DNA of 64,000 nt from Cystobacter ferrugineus (GTDB lineage Bacteria; Myxococcota; Myxococcia; Myxococcales; Myxococcaceae), in NCBI RefSeq assembly GCF_001887355.1, contig NZ_MPIN01000004.1, positions 473,733 through 537,732 of the forward strand. The letters run 5' to 3'. The position numbers and the translations under genes are program-made. The notes under the pieces are model-generated. The model made no database searches, was not told the origin of the DNA, and worked only from the letters and a program-made list of their open reading frames with translations. The stretch's first letter is position 1, and every line of letters begins with the position of its first letter. Shown here piece after piece: positions 54,874 through 62,619 of this stretch.

Positions 54874-55652
54874 AGGCGCTCGTCACTGGCGCCCACGGCA
54901 CCGTGGGCTCGCGGCTGTGTGACTTCCTGCAACGCCAGGGCGTGGAGGTGGTGCGCTGGGAGCGCTCCCGCGTCCCCGTGGACGACTACTGGGCCATGGA
55001 GCACTTCGTGCGCTCGGTGGCGCCCGACGTGCTCTTCCACCTGGCGGCGGCGTCGAGTCCCACCCAGCGTCCGGACGACTCCTGGCGCGTCAACTACGAG
55101 TGGACGAGCGAGCTGGCGTGGATCTGCCGGCAGGTGGGTGTGCGCTTCGTCTTCACCAGCTCGGTGATGGTGTTCTCGGACCATGCGCGCGGGCCCTTCA
55201 CGGTGGACTCGGTGCCCGATGCGACCGAGGGCTACGGCAACGAGAAGCGGCTCGCCGAGGCGCGCGTCTTCCACCAGTACCCCGAGGCGCGTGTGGCGCG
55301 GCTGGGCTGGCAGATGGACTTCGGCTTCTCGGGCAATCAGATGGGGGCGTGGCTGGAGACGCGCGCGCGCGAGCAGGGTCGGGTGGAGGCGAGCACCCGC
55401 TGGTATCCGGCGTGTTCTTTCCTGGACGACACCGTGCGGGCGTTGTTGGCGCTCGCGTGGGTGGAGCCGGGGCTGTACCTGTTGGATTCGAACGAGCGCT
55501 GGACCTTCCATGAGATCGCCTCCGCCCTGAGTGACTGGCATTCGGGTCGGTGGCGGGTGGAACCGAGTGAACACTTCGTGTTCGATCAGCGGATGATGGA
55601 TGAGCGGATCCGCCTGCCCTCGCTCAAGGCGCGGCTGCCGGCTCTGCCCTGA
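54870..55652 (+). CDS. NAD-dependent epimerase/RmlD-like reductase
   Basis: A 260-residue extended-SDR enzyme. The dinucleotide-binding loop is VTGAHGTVGSRL (GxxGxxG), the catalytic Ser/Thr lies in FTSSVMVFSD, and the YxxxK pair is YGNEK near 122-126. The length and the DDYWAMEHFVRSVAPDVLFHLAA segment resemble RmlD (dTDP-4-dehydrorhamnose reductase). The substrate is probably a nucleotide sugar but is not proven. The ATG overlaps the upstream stop as ATGA, so it belongs with plsX and the APP1-like gene. A role in envelope glycan or lipid modification fits the company. Confidence 0.78.
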   Translation: MKALVTGAHGTVGSRLCDFLQRQGVEVVRWERSRVPVDDYWAMEHFVRSVAPDVLFHLAAASSPTQRPDDSWRVNYEWTSELAWICRQVGVRFVFTSSVMVFSDHARGPFTVDSVPDATEGYGNEKRLAEARVFHQYPEARVARLGWQMDFGFSGNQMGAWLETRAREQGRVEASTRWYPACSFLDDTVRALLALAWVEPGLYLLDSNERWTFHEIASALSDWHSGRWRVEPSEHFVFDQRMMDERIRLPSLKARLPALP

Positions 55653-55827
55653 AGACAACGCGGAAGGCGGTCGCGGTCCTCCGGTGAGCAGTAGGTCCCG
55701 CGGGGCGGTATCCACGCGGGTGGCTGCCCCGTACTGTGCTTCGTGGGGGGCGTTTCCTGCCTCGGAGTCCCCCCTCCGAGGCCGCATGTTCAGGGTGGGC
55801 CCTCCCATGCATACGAGGAATGATCCC

Positions 55828-56448
55828 ATGCCAAGCGTGAAGTCCACCGTTCTCCTGCTGCTTCCCCTCTTCCTGCTGGCTTGTGGGGTGGCTCCCCCGG
55901 CCGAAGAGCAGCCACTCGTCACCGAGGCCGCCGCGCTGCACGAGGCCGAGATGGTCGGGTGTCGCTTCCTTGTCTCGTCCCGGCAGAAGCAGGGCCCCAT
56001 GCCGCCCCAGAAGCAGATCGTCGTCACCCGGGAGGGCGTGGAGGGCTTGGAGGGCTGCGCGTGGGGCAATGGCAGCGTGGTGCTCGGCACGACGTACGAC
56101 GACTCCTCGCTGTCGCTCGCGGCCAATAACCTGGGCGTCGCGGTTGGCTTCACCTCCAAGTCCTCGCCGAGCGGCTCCGCCGCGGTCTTCGTCCAGCTCC
56201 GCCACCTGGATCCCCAGTCGTTGGCGGTGCTGCGCAGCACGAGCCTCGGTGCGCTGAACCAGACCCAGGTCGGCAATGTCAACGACGTGGATCTCTCCGT
56301 CGGCAAGGATGGCACCACCCTGGAGGTGCGCGGCTCCAAGAATGGCACCATCCCGGGGGAGGTGGGCTCGGGCAGCAACTATCTCGCCCGCTTCCCGGAC
56401 TTCTTCACGAGCACCCTGGCGCCCACCATCACCGCCGAGGAGGAGTGA
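55828..56448 (+). CDS. Putative lipoprotein, unknown function
   Basis: A 206-residue predicted lipoprotein with a leucine-rich signal (LLLLPLFLL) and lipobox LLAC (Cys19). The mature protein is Ser-, Gly- and Val-rich with repeated short strands (GVAVGFTSKSSPSGSAAVFVQL, TTLEVRGSKNG), suggesting a beta-structure. Two cysteines (GCRF, GCAW) may pair. I recognise no family. GAGGA is eight bases before the ATG at 55828; an ATG at 55807 is a weaker option. It stands 175 bp after the epimerase gene and converges on yjjX. Confidence 0.65.
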   Translation: MPSVKSTVLLLLPLFLLACGVAPPAEEQPLVTEAAALHEAEMVGCRFLVSSRQKQGPMPPQKQIVVTREGVEGLEGCAWGNGSVVLGTTYDDSSLSLAANNLGVAVGFTSKSSPSGSAAVFVQLRHLDPQSLAVLRSTSLGALNQTQVGNVNDVDLSVGKDGTTLEVRGSKNGTIPGEVGSGSNYLARFPDFFTSTLAPTITAEEE

Positions 56449-56524
56449 GGGGGCGGCTGTTGCGTCTGGCCGGATGGCTCGACGGGCCCGGAGCGGCGTG
56501 CTCCGAGCAGGCCCGCCAGGTGGT

Positions 56525-57064
56525 TCAGTCTCGCGAGGTGGGCGGGGCGTAGAGCTCCGGATGCAGGAAGGGCATCAGCGCGCACGCCACGGGGCCCCGC
56601 CACATCTCGGTGCGGGTGAAGAGGCCGTTGGTGAGGATGCCCACCGCGCCCAGGCCCCGCTTGCTCCCCGTGCGCCCCGAGACCTCGTCCATCACCGGGC
56701 CCAGCTCCTCTCCCCGCAGCGCGCGGGCGGCGATGGCCGGGGGTAGGGGGAAGCGCACGCCCCAGGTGAAGTTCTCCCGGCCGTCCGCCGCCACCACGGC
56801 CACGCCATTGATGAGGCTGTGGTCCGGATCCACGCCTCCCTCGAGTCCCAGGCCGAGCTGCGCGCCGGGCACGGCACCGAGGGCCGCCCGGGCGCGGTTG
56901 CGCGCGCCCTCCGCCGTCTCCGCGGTGCCGATGGGCTGCTCACGCACGCCGCTGGGCACCTCCACCCCCACCACGGTGCAGCCGGGAAACGCCTGTTCAC
57001 AGATGGCCCTCACGGCCTCGGTCTTGGCGGGATTCGTCGAGCCGACCGCGATGCGCATGGACAT
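56525..57064 (-). CDS. yjjX: Inosine/xanthosine triphosphatase (YjjX)
   Basis: A 179-residue cytoplasmic house-cleaning enzyme hydrolysing damaged ITP and XTP. It starts with the family motif RIAVGSTNPAKTEAVR. It continues with VPSGVREQPIGTAETAEGARNRA, LGLGLEGGV, and the C-terminal GVRFPLPPAIA and RTGSKRGLGAVGILTNGLFTR. Length fits. GGAGG lies nine bases before the ATG at 57064; an internal ATG two codons later is possible. It is flanked by a 76-bp gap to the convergent lipoprotein and a long gap to pcnB. Confidence 0.92.
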   Translation of the reverse strand: MSMRIAVGSTNPAKTEAVRAICEQAFPGCTVVGVEVPSGVREQPIGTAETAEGARNRARAALGAVPGAQLGLGLEGGVDPDHSLINGVAVVAADGRENFTWGVRFPLPPAIAARALRGEELGPVMDEVSGRTGSKRGLGAVGILTNGLFTRTEMWRGPVACALMPFLHPELYAPPTSRD

Positions 57065-57422
57065 GAGTCAGTTCCTCCCCGGGGGCTCGTGCCGACGGCC
57101 ACTGGAATTCATTCCCGCCCGGGGGCTGCCACGGCGCTCCCCGGCTGCCCGCCTGGACGGCTCCTCCACCCATACGGCCCGTGCGGTGGCCAGAAGATTC
57201 TGGGGGGCCCGGGTGTTATGGAGAGCGTCCTGGCCGTCCGCCGGTTCCCGGACGAGGCGTGGGGGTGTGGCTCCCCGCTGCTTCGGCGAGAGGTGGACGG
57301 GGGTGGTGCCCACCCGGCTTGTTGCCCCCGTCAACAATGTTTCCATGAGCTACTCCCTCCCGGGGAGGATGCGGTATAGGTCGTCCCCTTAGATTCGCCC
57401 CCCTTGGGGCGTCAACCGCGAG
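57065..57422. other. 358-bp divergent region between yjjX and pcnB
   Basis: No gene is supported here; open frames crossing it are shadows without ribosome-binding sites. It should hold promoters for yjjX (left) and pcnB (right). Visible structure: two direct copies of CCGGGGGCT near 57077 and 57122, and a perfect hairpin CGCCCC-CCTT-GGGGCG at 57396-57411. The hairpin's last base is 11 bases before the pcnB ATG, where a ribosome-binding site would lie; the site itself is weak. No sigma54 or clear sigma70 promoter was convincing. Confidence 0.55.
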
Positions 57423-59126
57423 ATGACGCGAGACTTCACTGACACACCGCCCGCCGGTGACCCGATGCTCCAGCCCGTGCCCGAAGACGCGCGCGAGGCT
57501 GTGGCCTTCGAGGCCGGGTCCCCGGACCCCCTCGAGGAGCTTCCGGTCCCCGAGCCCGAGGAGGTTTCCTTTCCCATGCCCGCCTTCACGGCGCCGTCCG
57601 CCGAGGACACGATCCCGGACACGGATTTCCTTCCCGAACCCCAGCCCTCCGGCAGGCCCGCGGAGATCGATCCGGACAAGCTCGATCCGGACGCCCTCAA
57701 GGTCATCCATCGCCTGCACTCCCATGGCCATGAGGCCTACCTCGTGGGGGGCTGCGTGCGCGACCTGTCGCTGGGCCGCACGCCCAAGGACTTCGACATC
57801 GCCACGAGCGCCCACCCGGGTGAGGTGCGCGCCATCTTCCGCAACTGCCGGCTCATCGGCCGCCGCTTCCGGCTCGCCCACATCTACTTCAAGGGCGGGA
57901 AGATCATCGAGGTCTCCACCTTCCGCGCCAACCCCACCGAGCTGGCCGACACCTCGCCCGAGAACGGCGAGGAGGAGGGCGGCGAGATCGAGGAGTCGCA
58001 GAACCCGGATCTGCTCATCACCCACGACAACGTCTTCGGCACCGCCGAGCAGGACGCACGCCGCCGCGACTTCACCATCAACGGTCTCTTCTATGACGTC
58101 GTCGAGGGCCGCATCATCGACTACGTGCGGGGCCGGCGCGATCTGGACGAGCACTACATCCGCACCATCGGCGATCCGGAGATCCGCATGCGCGAGGATC
58201 CGGTGCGCATCCTGCGCGCCGTGCGCTTCGCCTCCAAGCTGGGCCTGGACATCGAGTCGCGCACCTACGCCGCGATGGAGGGGGCCGTCGAGGATCTCCC
58301 CCGCTGCGCCCCGGCGCGTCTGCTCGAGGAGACCTTCCGCCTCATCCGCGGCGGCGTGGCGGCGCCCAGCCTGCGCCTGCTCGATGCGCTGGATGCGCTG
58401 AAGATCCTCCTGCCGCCCGTGGCCGCCTACTTCAAGGAGCAGGGCCGCCGCGGCCAGGAGACCTTCTACGCTTTCGCCGAGGCGCTCGACCGGCGCGTCG
58501 CCGCCGGGGAGCTGCTGGACGACGCCATCCTGCTCGCCGCGCTGCTGGTGCCCATCGCCCAGGCCTCGCCCGTCGTGGAGAGCCTGGACGCCGCGGGTCG
58601 TCCCTCGGTGTCCCAGGCCATCGAGGACCTGCTGGCCGAGTTCGTCCAGACGGCGCGGCTGCCCCGCCGCATCGCCGAGCGCTGCCGCCTGCTGCTCATC
58701 GCCCAGCGCACGCTGTCGGGAGAGCGGCGCAAGAAGACGGGGGCGTTCCGCCGCCATCCGCTCTTCGCCGACGCGCTCGTCGTCTTCGAGATCTCCGTCG
58801 AGGCCACGGGCCGCCACCGCGACGCGCTCGAGGCGTGGAAGCGCGGGGACGTGCCCTCGCCGCGTCCGTCGTCCACCGAGGGTGCCGCCGCCGAGGGGGA
58901 TGGGTCCCGCAGGCGCCGCCGCCGCCGCCGCCGGAGCGGTGCTCGCAACAAGCCCGGGGCAACGGAGGGTGCTTCCGCCCCGGCGGCCTCGGGTGCTTCC
59001 GAGTCCACCACCGCGGAGGCTGCGGACGAGGCCTCGGGCGACGACGAGTCGGACGACACGTTCGACTCCAGTGACGCGGACGACGACTCCGGCGAGGACG
59101 TCGAGGGCGCCTCCGACGAGGGGTGA
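57423..59126 (+). CDS. pcnB: Poly(A) polymerase I / CCA-adding-type nucleotidyltransferase (PcnB)
   Basis: A 567-residue class II nucleotidyltransferase that adds 3' A tails to RNA. After an 85-residue acidic/Pro-rich leader come the catalytic head motifs YLVGGCVRDLSLGR and KDFDIATSAHP (the two catalytic Asp in DFD), the RRDFTINGL motif, and RMREDPVRILRAVRFASKLG. The C-terminus is unusual: a run of nine Arg (near 498-506), then Ala/Ser/Glu linkers and an acidic Asp/Glu/Ser tail. PcnB rather than a CCA enzyme is favoured by the leader and basic C-terminal region, but activity needs testing. It converges on dinB with 15 bp between stops. Confidence 0.85.
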   Translation: MTRDFTDTPPAGDPMLQPVPEDAREAVAFEAGSPDPLEELPVPEPEEVSFPMPAFTAPSAEDTIPDTDFLPEPQPSGRPAEIDPDKLDPDALKVIHRLHSHGHEAYLVGGCVRDLSLGRTPKDFDIATSAHPGEVRAIFRNCRLIGRRFRLAHIYFKGGKIIEVSTFRANPTELADTSPENGEEEGGEIEESQNPDLLITHDNVFGTAEQDARRRDFTINGLFYDVVEGRIIDYVRGRRDLDEHYIRTIGDPEIRMREDPVRILRAVRFASKLGLDIESRTYAAMEGAVEDLPRCAPARLLEETFRLIRGGVAAPSLRLLDALDALKILLPPVAAYFKEQGRRGQETFYAFAEALDRRVAAGELLDDAILLAALLVPIAQASPVVESLDAAGRPSVSQAIEDLLAEFVQTARLPRRIAERCRLLLIAQRTLSGERRKKTGAFRRHPLFADALVVFEISVEATGRHRDALEAWKRGDVPSPRPSSTEGAAAEGDGSRRRRRRRRRSGARNKPGATEGASAPAASGASESTTAEAADEASGDDESDDTFDSSDADDDSGEDVEGASDEG

Positions 59127-59141
59127 GCCGTCGCGGACGTT

Positions 59142-60347
59142 TCAGTTGGGACGCTTGGGCTTCTTGGGGCGCTCGGGATCGGCCTCGGTGCTCCCGGCGA
59201 CGTCCGCGGTCGTCACCGCCTTGGCGCCGAAGCGCTCGGCGATGCGATCCAACGCCGCGTTGAGCTTGTCGCTGCGCTTGGGGGCCTCGGGCTCGGAGAA
59301 CAGCCCGAGCTGCCGCGGCTCGGCGTCGCCGCCCAGCTCCTGCATGGACACGCCGGTCAGCCGCACCGGCTTGTCCTCGTGAGCCTTCTCCAGCAGCTCC
59401 CGGGCCACCCGGTAGATGGCCTGTCCATCATCCGTGGGGGAGGGCAGGGTGGTCCTCCGGGTGATGAGGGTGAAGTCCGCGAACTTCACCTTGAGCTGCA
59501 CCACGCGGCCCTTCACCCCCGCGCGCCGCATGCGACGGCCCACCCGGAGCGCCTGCGAGTGGATGTAGGGGCTCAGGGCGTCCAGGCCCGTCACGTCCTC
59601 GTCGAAGGTGTCCTCGGCGCCCACGCTCTTGGCTTCCCGGTCGGGCACCACCTCGCGCGGATCGATGCCCTGCGCGAGCTCCCACAGGTGACGCCCGGCC
59701 GAGCCGAACCGGGCCTCCATCCACGCCACGTCCCGCCGGGCCACGTCGCCGATCGTCTCCAGCCCCGCGCGCTTGAGGCCCTCCTCCGTCTTGGGCCCCA
59801 CGCCCCACAACCGGCCCACGGGCAGCGCCGCGAGGAACGCCACCGTCTCCTCCGCGCGCACCTCGCGCTGGCCGTTGGGCTTGGCCACGTCCGAGGCGAT
59901 CTTCGCCACGAACTTCACCGCGGCAATGCCCGCCGAGGACGGCAGGCCCGTCTCCGCGGCGATCTCCTTGCGGATGCGCCGCGCGATGTCCGCCGGGGAG
60001 CCGAACAACCCCACCGAGGCCGTCACGTCCAGGAAGGCCTCGTCCAGGGACAGGGGCTCGATGAGGGGCGTGTAGCGCTCGAAGATGGAGAACACCTGCT
60101 CGCTCGCCTCGCTGTACGCGCTGAAGCGGGGCTTCACCACGATGGCATGGGGCGCCATCTTCAGGGCGCGGGCCATGGGCAGGGCGCTGCGCACGCCGTA
60201 CCTGCGCACCTCGTAGGAGGCGGCCACCACCACGCCCCGCCGCGCGTCGCCCCCGACGATGATGGGCTTGCCGCGCAGCTCGGGACGATCCCGCTGCTCC
60301 ACCGACGCATAGAAGGCGTCCATGTCCACGTGGATGATGGCTCGCAT
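59142..60347 (-). CDS. dinB: DNA polymerase IV (DinB)
   Basis: A 401-residue Y-family translesion polymerase. Catalytic motifs: IIHVDMDAFYASVEQRD (first metal Asp) and PLSLDEAFLDVT (Asp-Glu). Thumb helix-hairpin-helix VGRLWGVGPKTEEGLKRAGL and the little-finger domain follow. Near the C-terminus QLGLFS is a beta-clamp-binding motif. A Lys/Pro-rich tail ends the protein. The ATG at 60347 is chosen to begin just before the catalytic motif; an in-frame start 11 codons earlier is possible. No LexA box was recognised upstream. It is probably in one transcript with the RluA gene (40 bp upstream). Confidence 0.93.
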   Translation of the reverse strand: MRAIIHVDMDAFYASVEQRDRPELRGKPIIVGGDARRGVVVAASYEVRRYGVRSALPMARALKMAPHAIVVKPRFSAYSEASEQVFSIFERYTPLIEPLSLDEAFLDVTASVGLFGSPADIARRIRKEIAAETGLPSSAGIAAVKFVAKIASDVAKPNGQREVRAEETVAFLAALPVGRLWGVGPKTEEGLKRAGLETIGDVARRDVAWMEARFGSAGRHLWELAQGIDPREVVPDREAKSVGAEDTFDEDVTGLDALSPYIHSQALRVGRRMRRAGVKGRVVQLKVKFADFTLITRRTTLPSPTDDGQAIYRVARELLEKAHEDKPVRLTGVSMQELGGDAEPRQLGLFSEPEAPKRSDKLNAALDRIAERFGAKAVTTADVAGSTEADPERPKKPKRPN

Positions 60348-60387
60348 GGGTGGGCTCACTCTACGGGCTCCCTCCGACACGCCAGGC

Positions 60388-61332
60388 TCACGCGCCGGGC
60401 GGCACGGCCAGGGCGTGCTTCTCCAGCACGGCGCGCAGCTCCGAGGGCAGGGGACTCTCCACGCGCACGGGCTTGCGCGTCACCGGGTGGGTGAGCGCCA
60501 GCGCGCGGGCATGCAGGAAGAAGCGGCCGAGCCCCGGCTCCTCGCGGCCCTCGTACAGCGCGTCGCCCACGATGGGGGCGCCCACGGCGGCCAGGTGGGC
60601 ACGCACCTGGTGCAGCACGCCCGTGGAGATGCGCACCTCCACGAGGCTGTACTCGCCCTCGCGCGCCAGCACGCGGAACTCCGAGTGCGCCTCGCGCGCG
60701 CCCTCGCCGCCCTCCACCGCGGGCTCCACCCGGTCCGGATGCCGCGGGTGGTGGCGCAGGGGCAGCTCGATTTCCCCCTCGTCCGCCAGGGGCCCCGTCA
60801 CCAGCGCCCAGTAGCGCTTGTCCACCGCGCGCCCACCGAACGCCTCGCGCACCGCCGTCCACGCCTCGCGCGTGCGCGCCGCCACCATCACCCCGGACGT
60901 CTCGATGTCCAGCCGGTGGCACAGCCCGCCCTCGCGCTCGTCCTCCGAGGCCCCGGCGCACTCGGGATGGCGCGCCACCAGGGCGTTGGCCAGCGTGCCC
61001 GTCTCGCCCGGCTGCAAGGGGTGGGACGGGGTGCCCGCGGGCTTGTCCAGGAAGACGAGCGTCTCGTCCTCGTGCAGCACCACCAGCGGGGCTCCCGGCT
61101 CCGGCACCACCTCGCGCCGCTCCTCGGGCACCACCACGCCGATGCGCTGGCCCGCCGCGACGAGCATCCCCTTCTTCGCCGCGCGGCCGTCCACCTTCAC
61201 CGCGCCCGCGTCGAAGAGCTTCTTGAGCCTCGCGCGCGACAGCCCCAGGGCCTCTCCGATGAAGAGATCCACCCGCTGCCCGGCCTTGTCCGCCTCCACC
61301 ACCAGCGTGTGCGTCGTCGCGCTCGCGTTCAC
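60388..61332 (-). CDS. RluA-family RNA pseudouridine synthase
   Basis: A 314-residue enzyme isomerising uridine in rRNA or tRNA. An S4 RNA-binding domain (about 16-72, [30 protein letters not shown]) precedes the catalytic domain. The active-site Asp lies in [10 protein letters not shown] (near 139), and [22 protein letters not shown] is the family tail motif. RluC/RluD is the likely branch; the target uridine cannot be told. It starts with GTG overlapping the kinase stop (GTGA), so translation is coupled to the upstream Ser/Thr kinase. Confidence 0.9.
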   Translation of the reverse strand: MNASATTHTLVVEADKAGQRVDLFIGEALGLSRARLKKLFDAGAVKVDGRAAKKGMLVAAGQRIGVVVPEERREVVPEPGAPLVVLHEDETLVFLDKPAGTPSHPLQPGETGTLANALVARHPECAGASEDEREGGLCHRLDIETSGVMVAARTREAWTAVREAFGGRAVDKRYWALVTGPLADEGEIELPLRHHPRHPDRVEPAVEGGEGAREAHSEFRVLAREGEYSLVEVRISTGVLHQVRAHLAAVGAPIVGDALYEGREEPGLGRFFLHARALALTHPVTRKPVRVESPLPSELRAVLEKHALAVPPGA

Positions 61333-62471
61333 TCGGAGAGTGCCTCGTAGACTTCCTCCGCTGTCTGGAACCGGTCATCCGGTTCCTTGCGGAGGAGTCG
61401 ATGCGCCACCCGCGCCAGTTGGGGATCCGCCCGGGGGTTGAGGGCCAAGAGGGGAGGGGGCTCGGTTTCCAGCACCTTGTGCCACAAGTCCACCGGGGAC
61501 TTCGCGTCAAAAGGAGGCCGGCCCGTCAGCAGCTCGTACAGGACGACGCCCAGGCTGTAGAGGTCCGTGCGCCCATCGAGCGGCTCGCCCAGTATCTGCT
61601 CGGGCGCCATGTAGCGCAGCGTGCCCACCAGGCGGCCGTCCAGCGTCATGCCCGCGTCATCCGCGAGGAACTTCGCCAGGCCGAAGTCCATCAGCCGCAC
61701 CTGCCGGTCCTCGTCCACCATGATGTTGGAGGGCTTCAGGTCGCGGTGCACCAGCCCGTGCGCGTGGATGTACGCGAGCGCCTCGCACACCTGGAGCAGC
61801 GAGTCCTTGAGCCGGCCCATCCGCTCCGGCCGGTTGAGCTCCTCCAGCCGCAGCACCGACTCGCGCGTCTCCGGAGGGGCATGAGGCCTCGCCCGGTCGT
61901 CCGGCGGCTCGAAGTCCAGCGGATCCATGTCGTCCGAGTCCGAGTCCAGCCAGGGCTCCACCGGCGCGCGCGACATCCGCGCCGGCGTTTCCGTGGAGGC
62001 CGAGCGCATGACGCCGCACTCCTCGCTGGGGGCCTCCTCGGCGAAGGCCGAGAGATCGAACTTCAGGTCGCCCGACGGCTCGGACTCCTCCTCACCGGAC
62101 TCCGACTCGTCCTCGGAGAACTCCAGGGCGCTCATGGCACGGCCCGGCGAGGCGCGCGGTGCCTCCGTCTTCAAGGAGAGGTAGTCGCGCAGGGTGAGCC
62201 CCTCGATGAGCTCCATGACGAGGTAGGGCGAGCTCTGGAAGATGCCCGTGTCGTAGACCTTCACCACGTTGGGGTGGGAGAGGTCCGTGAGCGTCTCGAA
62301 CTCGCGAAGCAGCCGGCGTGCCGCGCGGGAGTCCCTGGTGGGACCTCCCGACAGCACCTTGAGGGCGACCGGCTCGCTGGTCCGGCCATCGAGAGCCCGG
62401 TAGACGGTTCCGACTCCCCCACTTCCGAGCGTCTCGATGACACGGTACGCGCCGATGACCTTGGGAAGCAT
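61329..62471 (-). CDS. Hanks-type Ser/Thr kinase with acidic insert
   Basis: A 380-residue soluble kinase. N-lobe: GSGGVG at 16-21, Lys38 in VALKVL, and Glu57. The catalytic loop HRDLKPSN is at 242-249, DFG at 262-264, and APE at 289-291, so it should be active. Between the hinge (VMELIEG, 85-91) and helix E lies an insert of about 110 residues (about 101-215) that is strongly acidic and Ser/Pro-rich and probably disordered. There is no membrane helix or sensor domain. It is co-translated with the RluA gene (4-nt overlap). It may feed FHA proteins elsewhere in the window (inference). Confidence 0.9.
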   Translation of the reverse strand: MLPKVIGAYRVIETLGSGGVGTVYRALDGRTSEPVALKVLSGGPTRDSRAARRLLREFETLTDLSHPNVVKVYDTGIFQSSPYLVMELIEGLTLRDYLSLKTEAPRASPGRAMSALEFSEDESESGEEESEPSGDLKFDLSAFAEEAPSEECGVMRSASTETPARMSRAPVEPWLDSDSDDMDPLDFEPPDDRARPHAPPETRESVLRLEELNRPERMGRLKDSLLQVCEALAYIHAHGLVHRDLKPSNIMVDEDRQVRLMDFGLAKFLADDAGMTLDGRLVGTLRYMAPEQILGEPLDGRTDLYSLGVVLYELLTGRPPFDAKSPVDLWHKVLETEPPPLLALNPRADPQLARVAHRLLRKEPDDRFQTAEEVYEALSE

Positions 62472-62581
62472 CAGGCGGAAGATCCTAGAGAGTCCGTCGC
62501 GCCGGGGTCAAACCACCTCGGGTGCACTCGGCTCCTTGCTGGTTCCGTTCCCATCACTTCCTCGGGACCCTGTTGGGATTC

Positions 62582-62607
62582 AAAAAAAGAGGAGCCTCCC
62601 TTGCCAC
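62582..62607 (-). terminator. Weak terminator-like element after the hydrolase gene
   Basis: On the minus strand a short GC-rich imperfect stem (GGGAGGCTCCTC) is followed by seven T (62588-62582), starting about 13 bases after the stop at 62620. The stem is only three to four pairs with a tight loop, so the T-run is the main evidence. It separates this gene from the kinase operon downstream. Confidence 0.4.
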
Positions 62608-62619
62608 TTGACCCATGGC

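Noticed and set aside
57304-57319. Sigma54-like TGGTGC-N5-CGGC upstream of pcnB
   Set aside because: Spacing fits but both halves deviate from consensus (no TTGC), and no activator gene is nearby.
56610-57392. 260-codon plus-strand open frame across yjjX and the pcnB upstream region
   Set aside because: Antisense shadow of yjjX continuing into non-coding sequence; Arg/Pro/Ser-rich with no domain.
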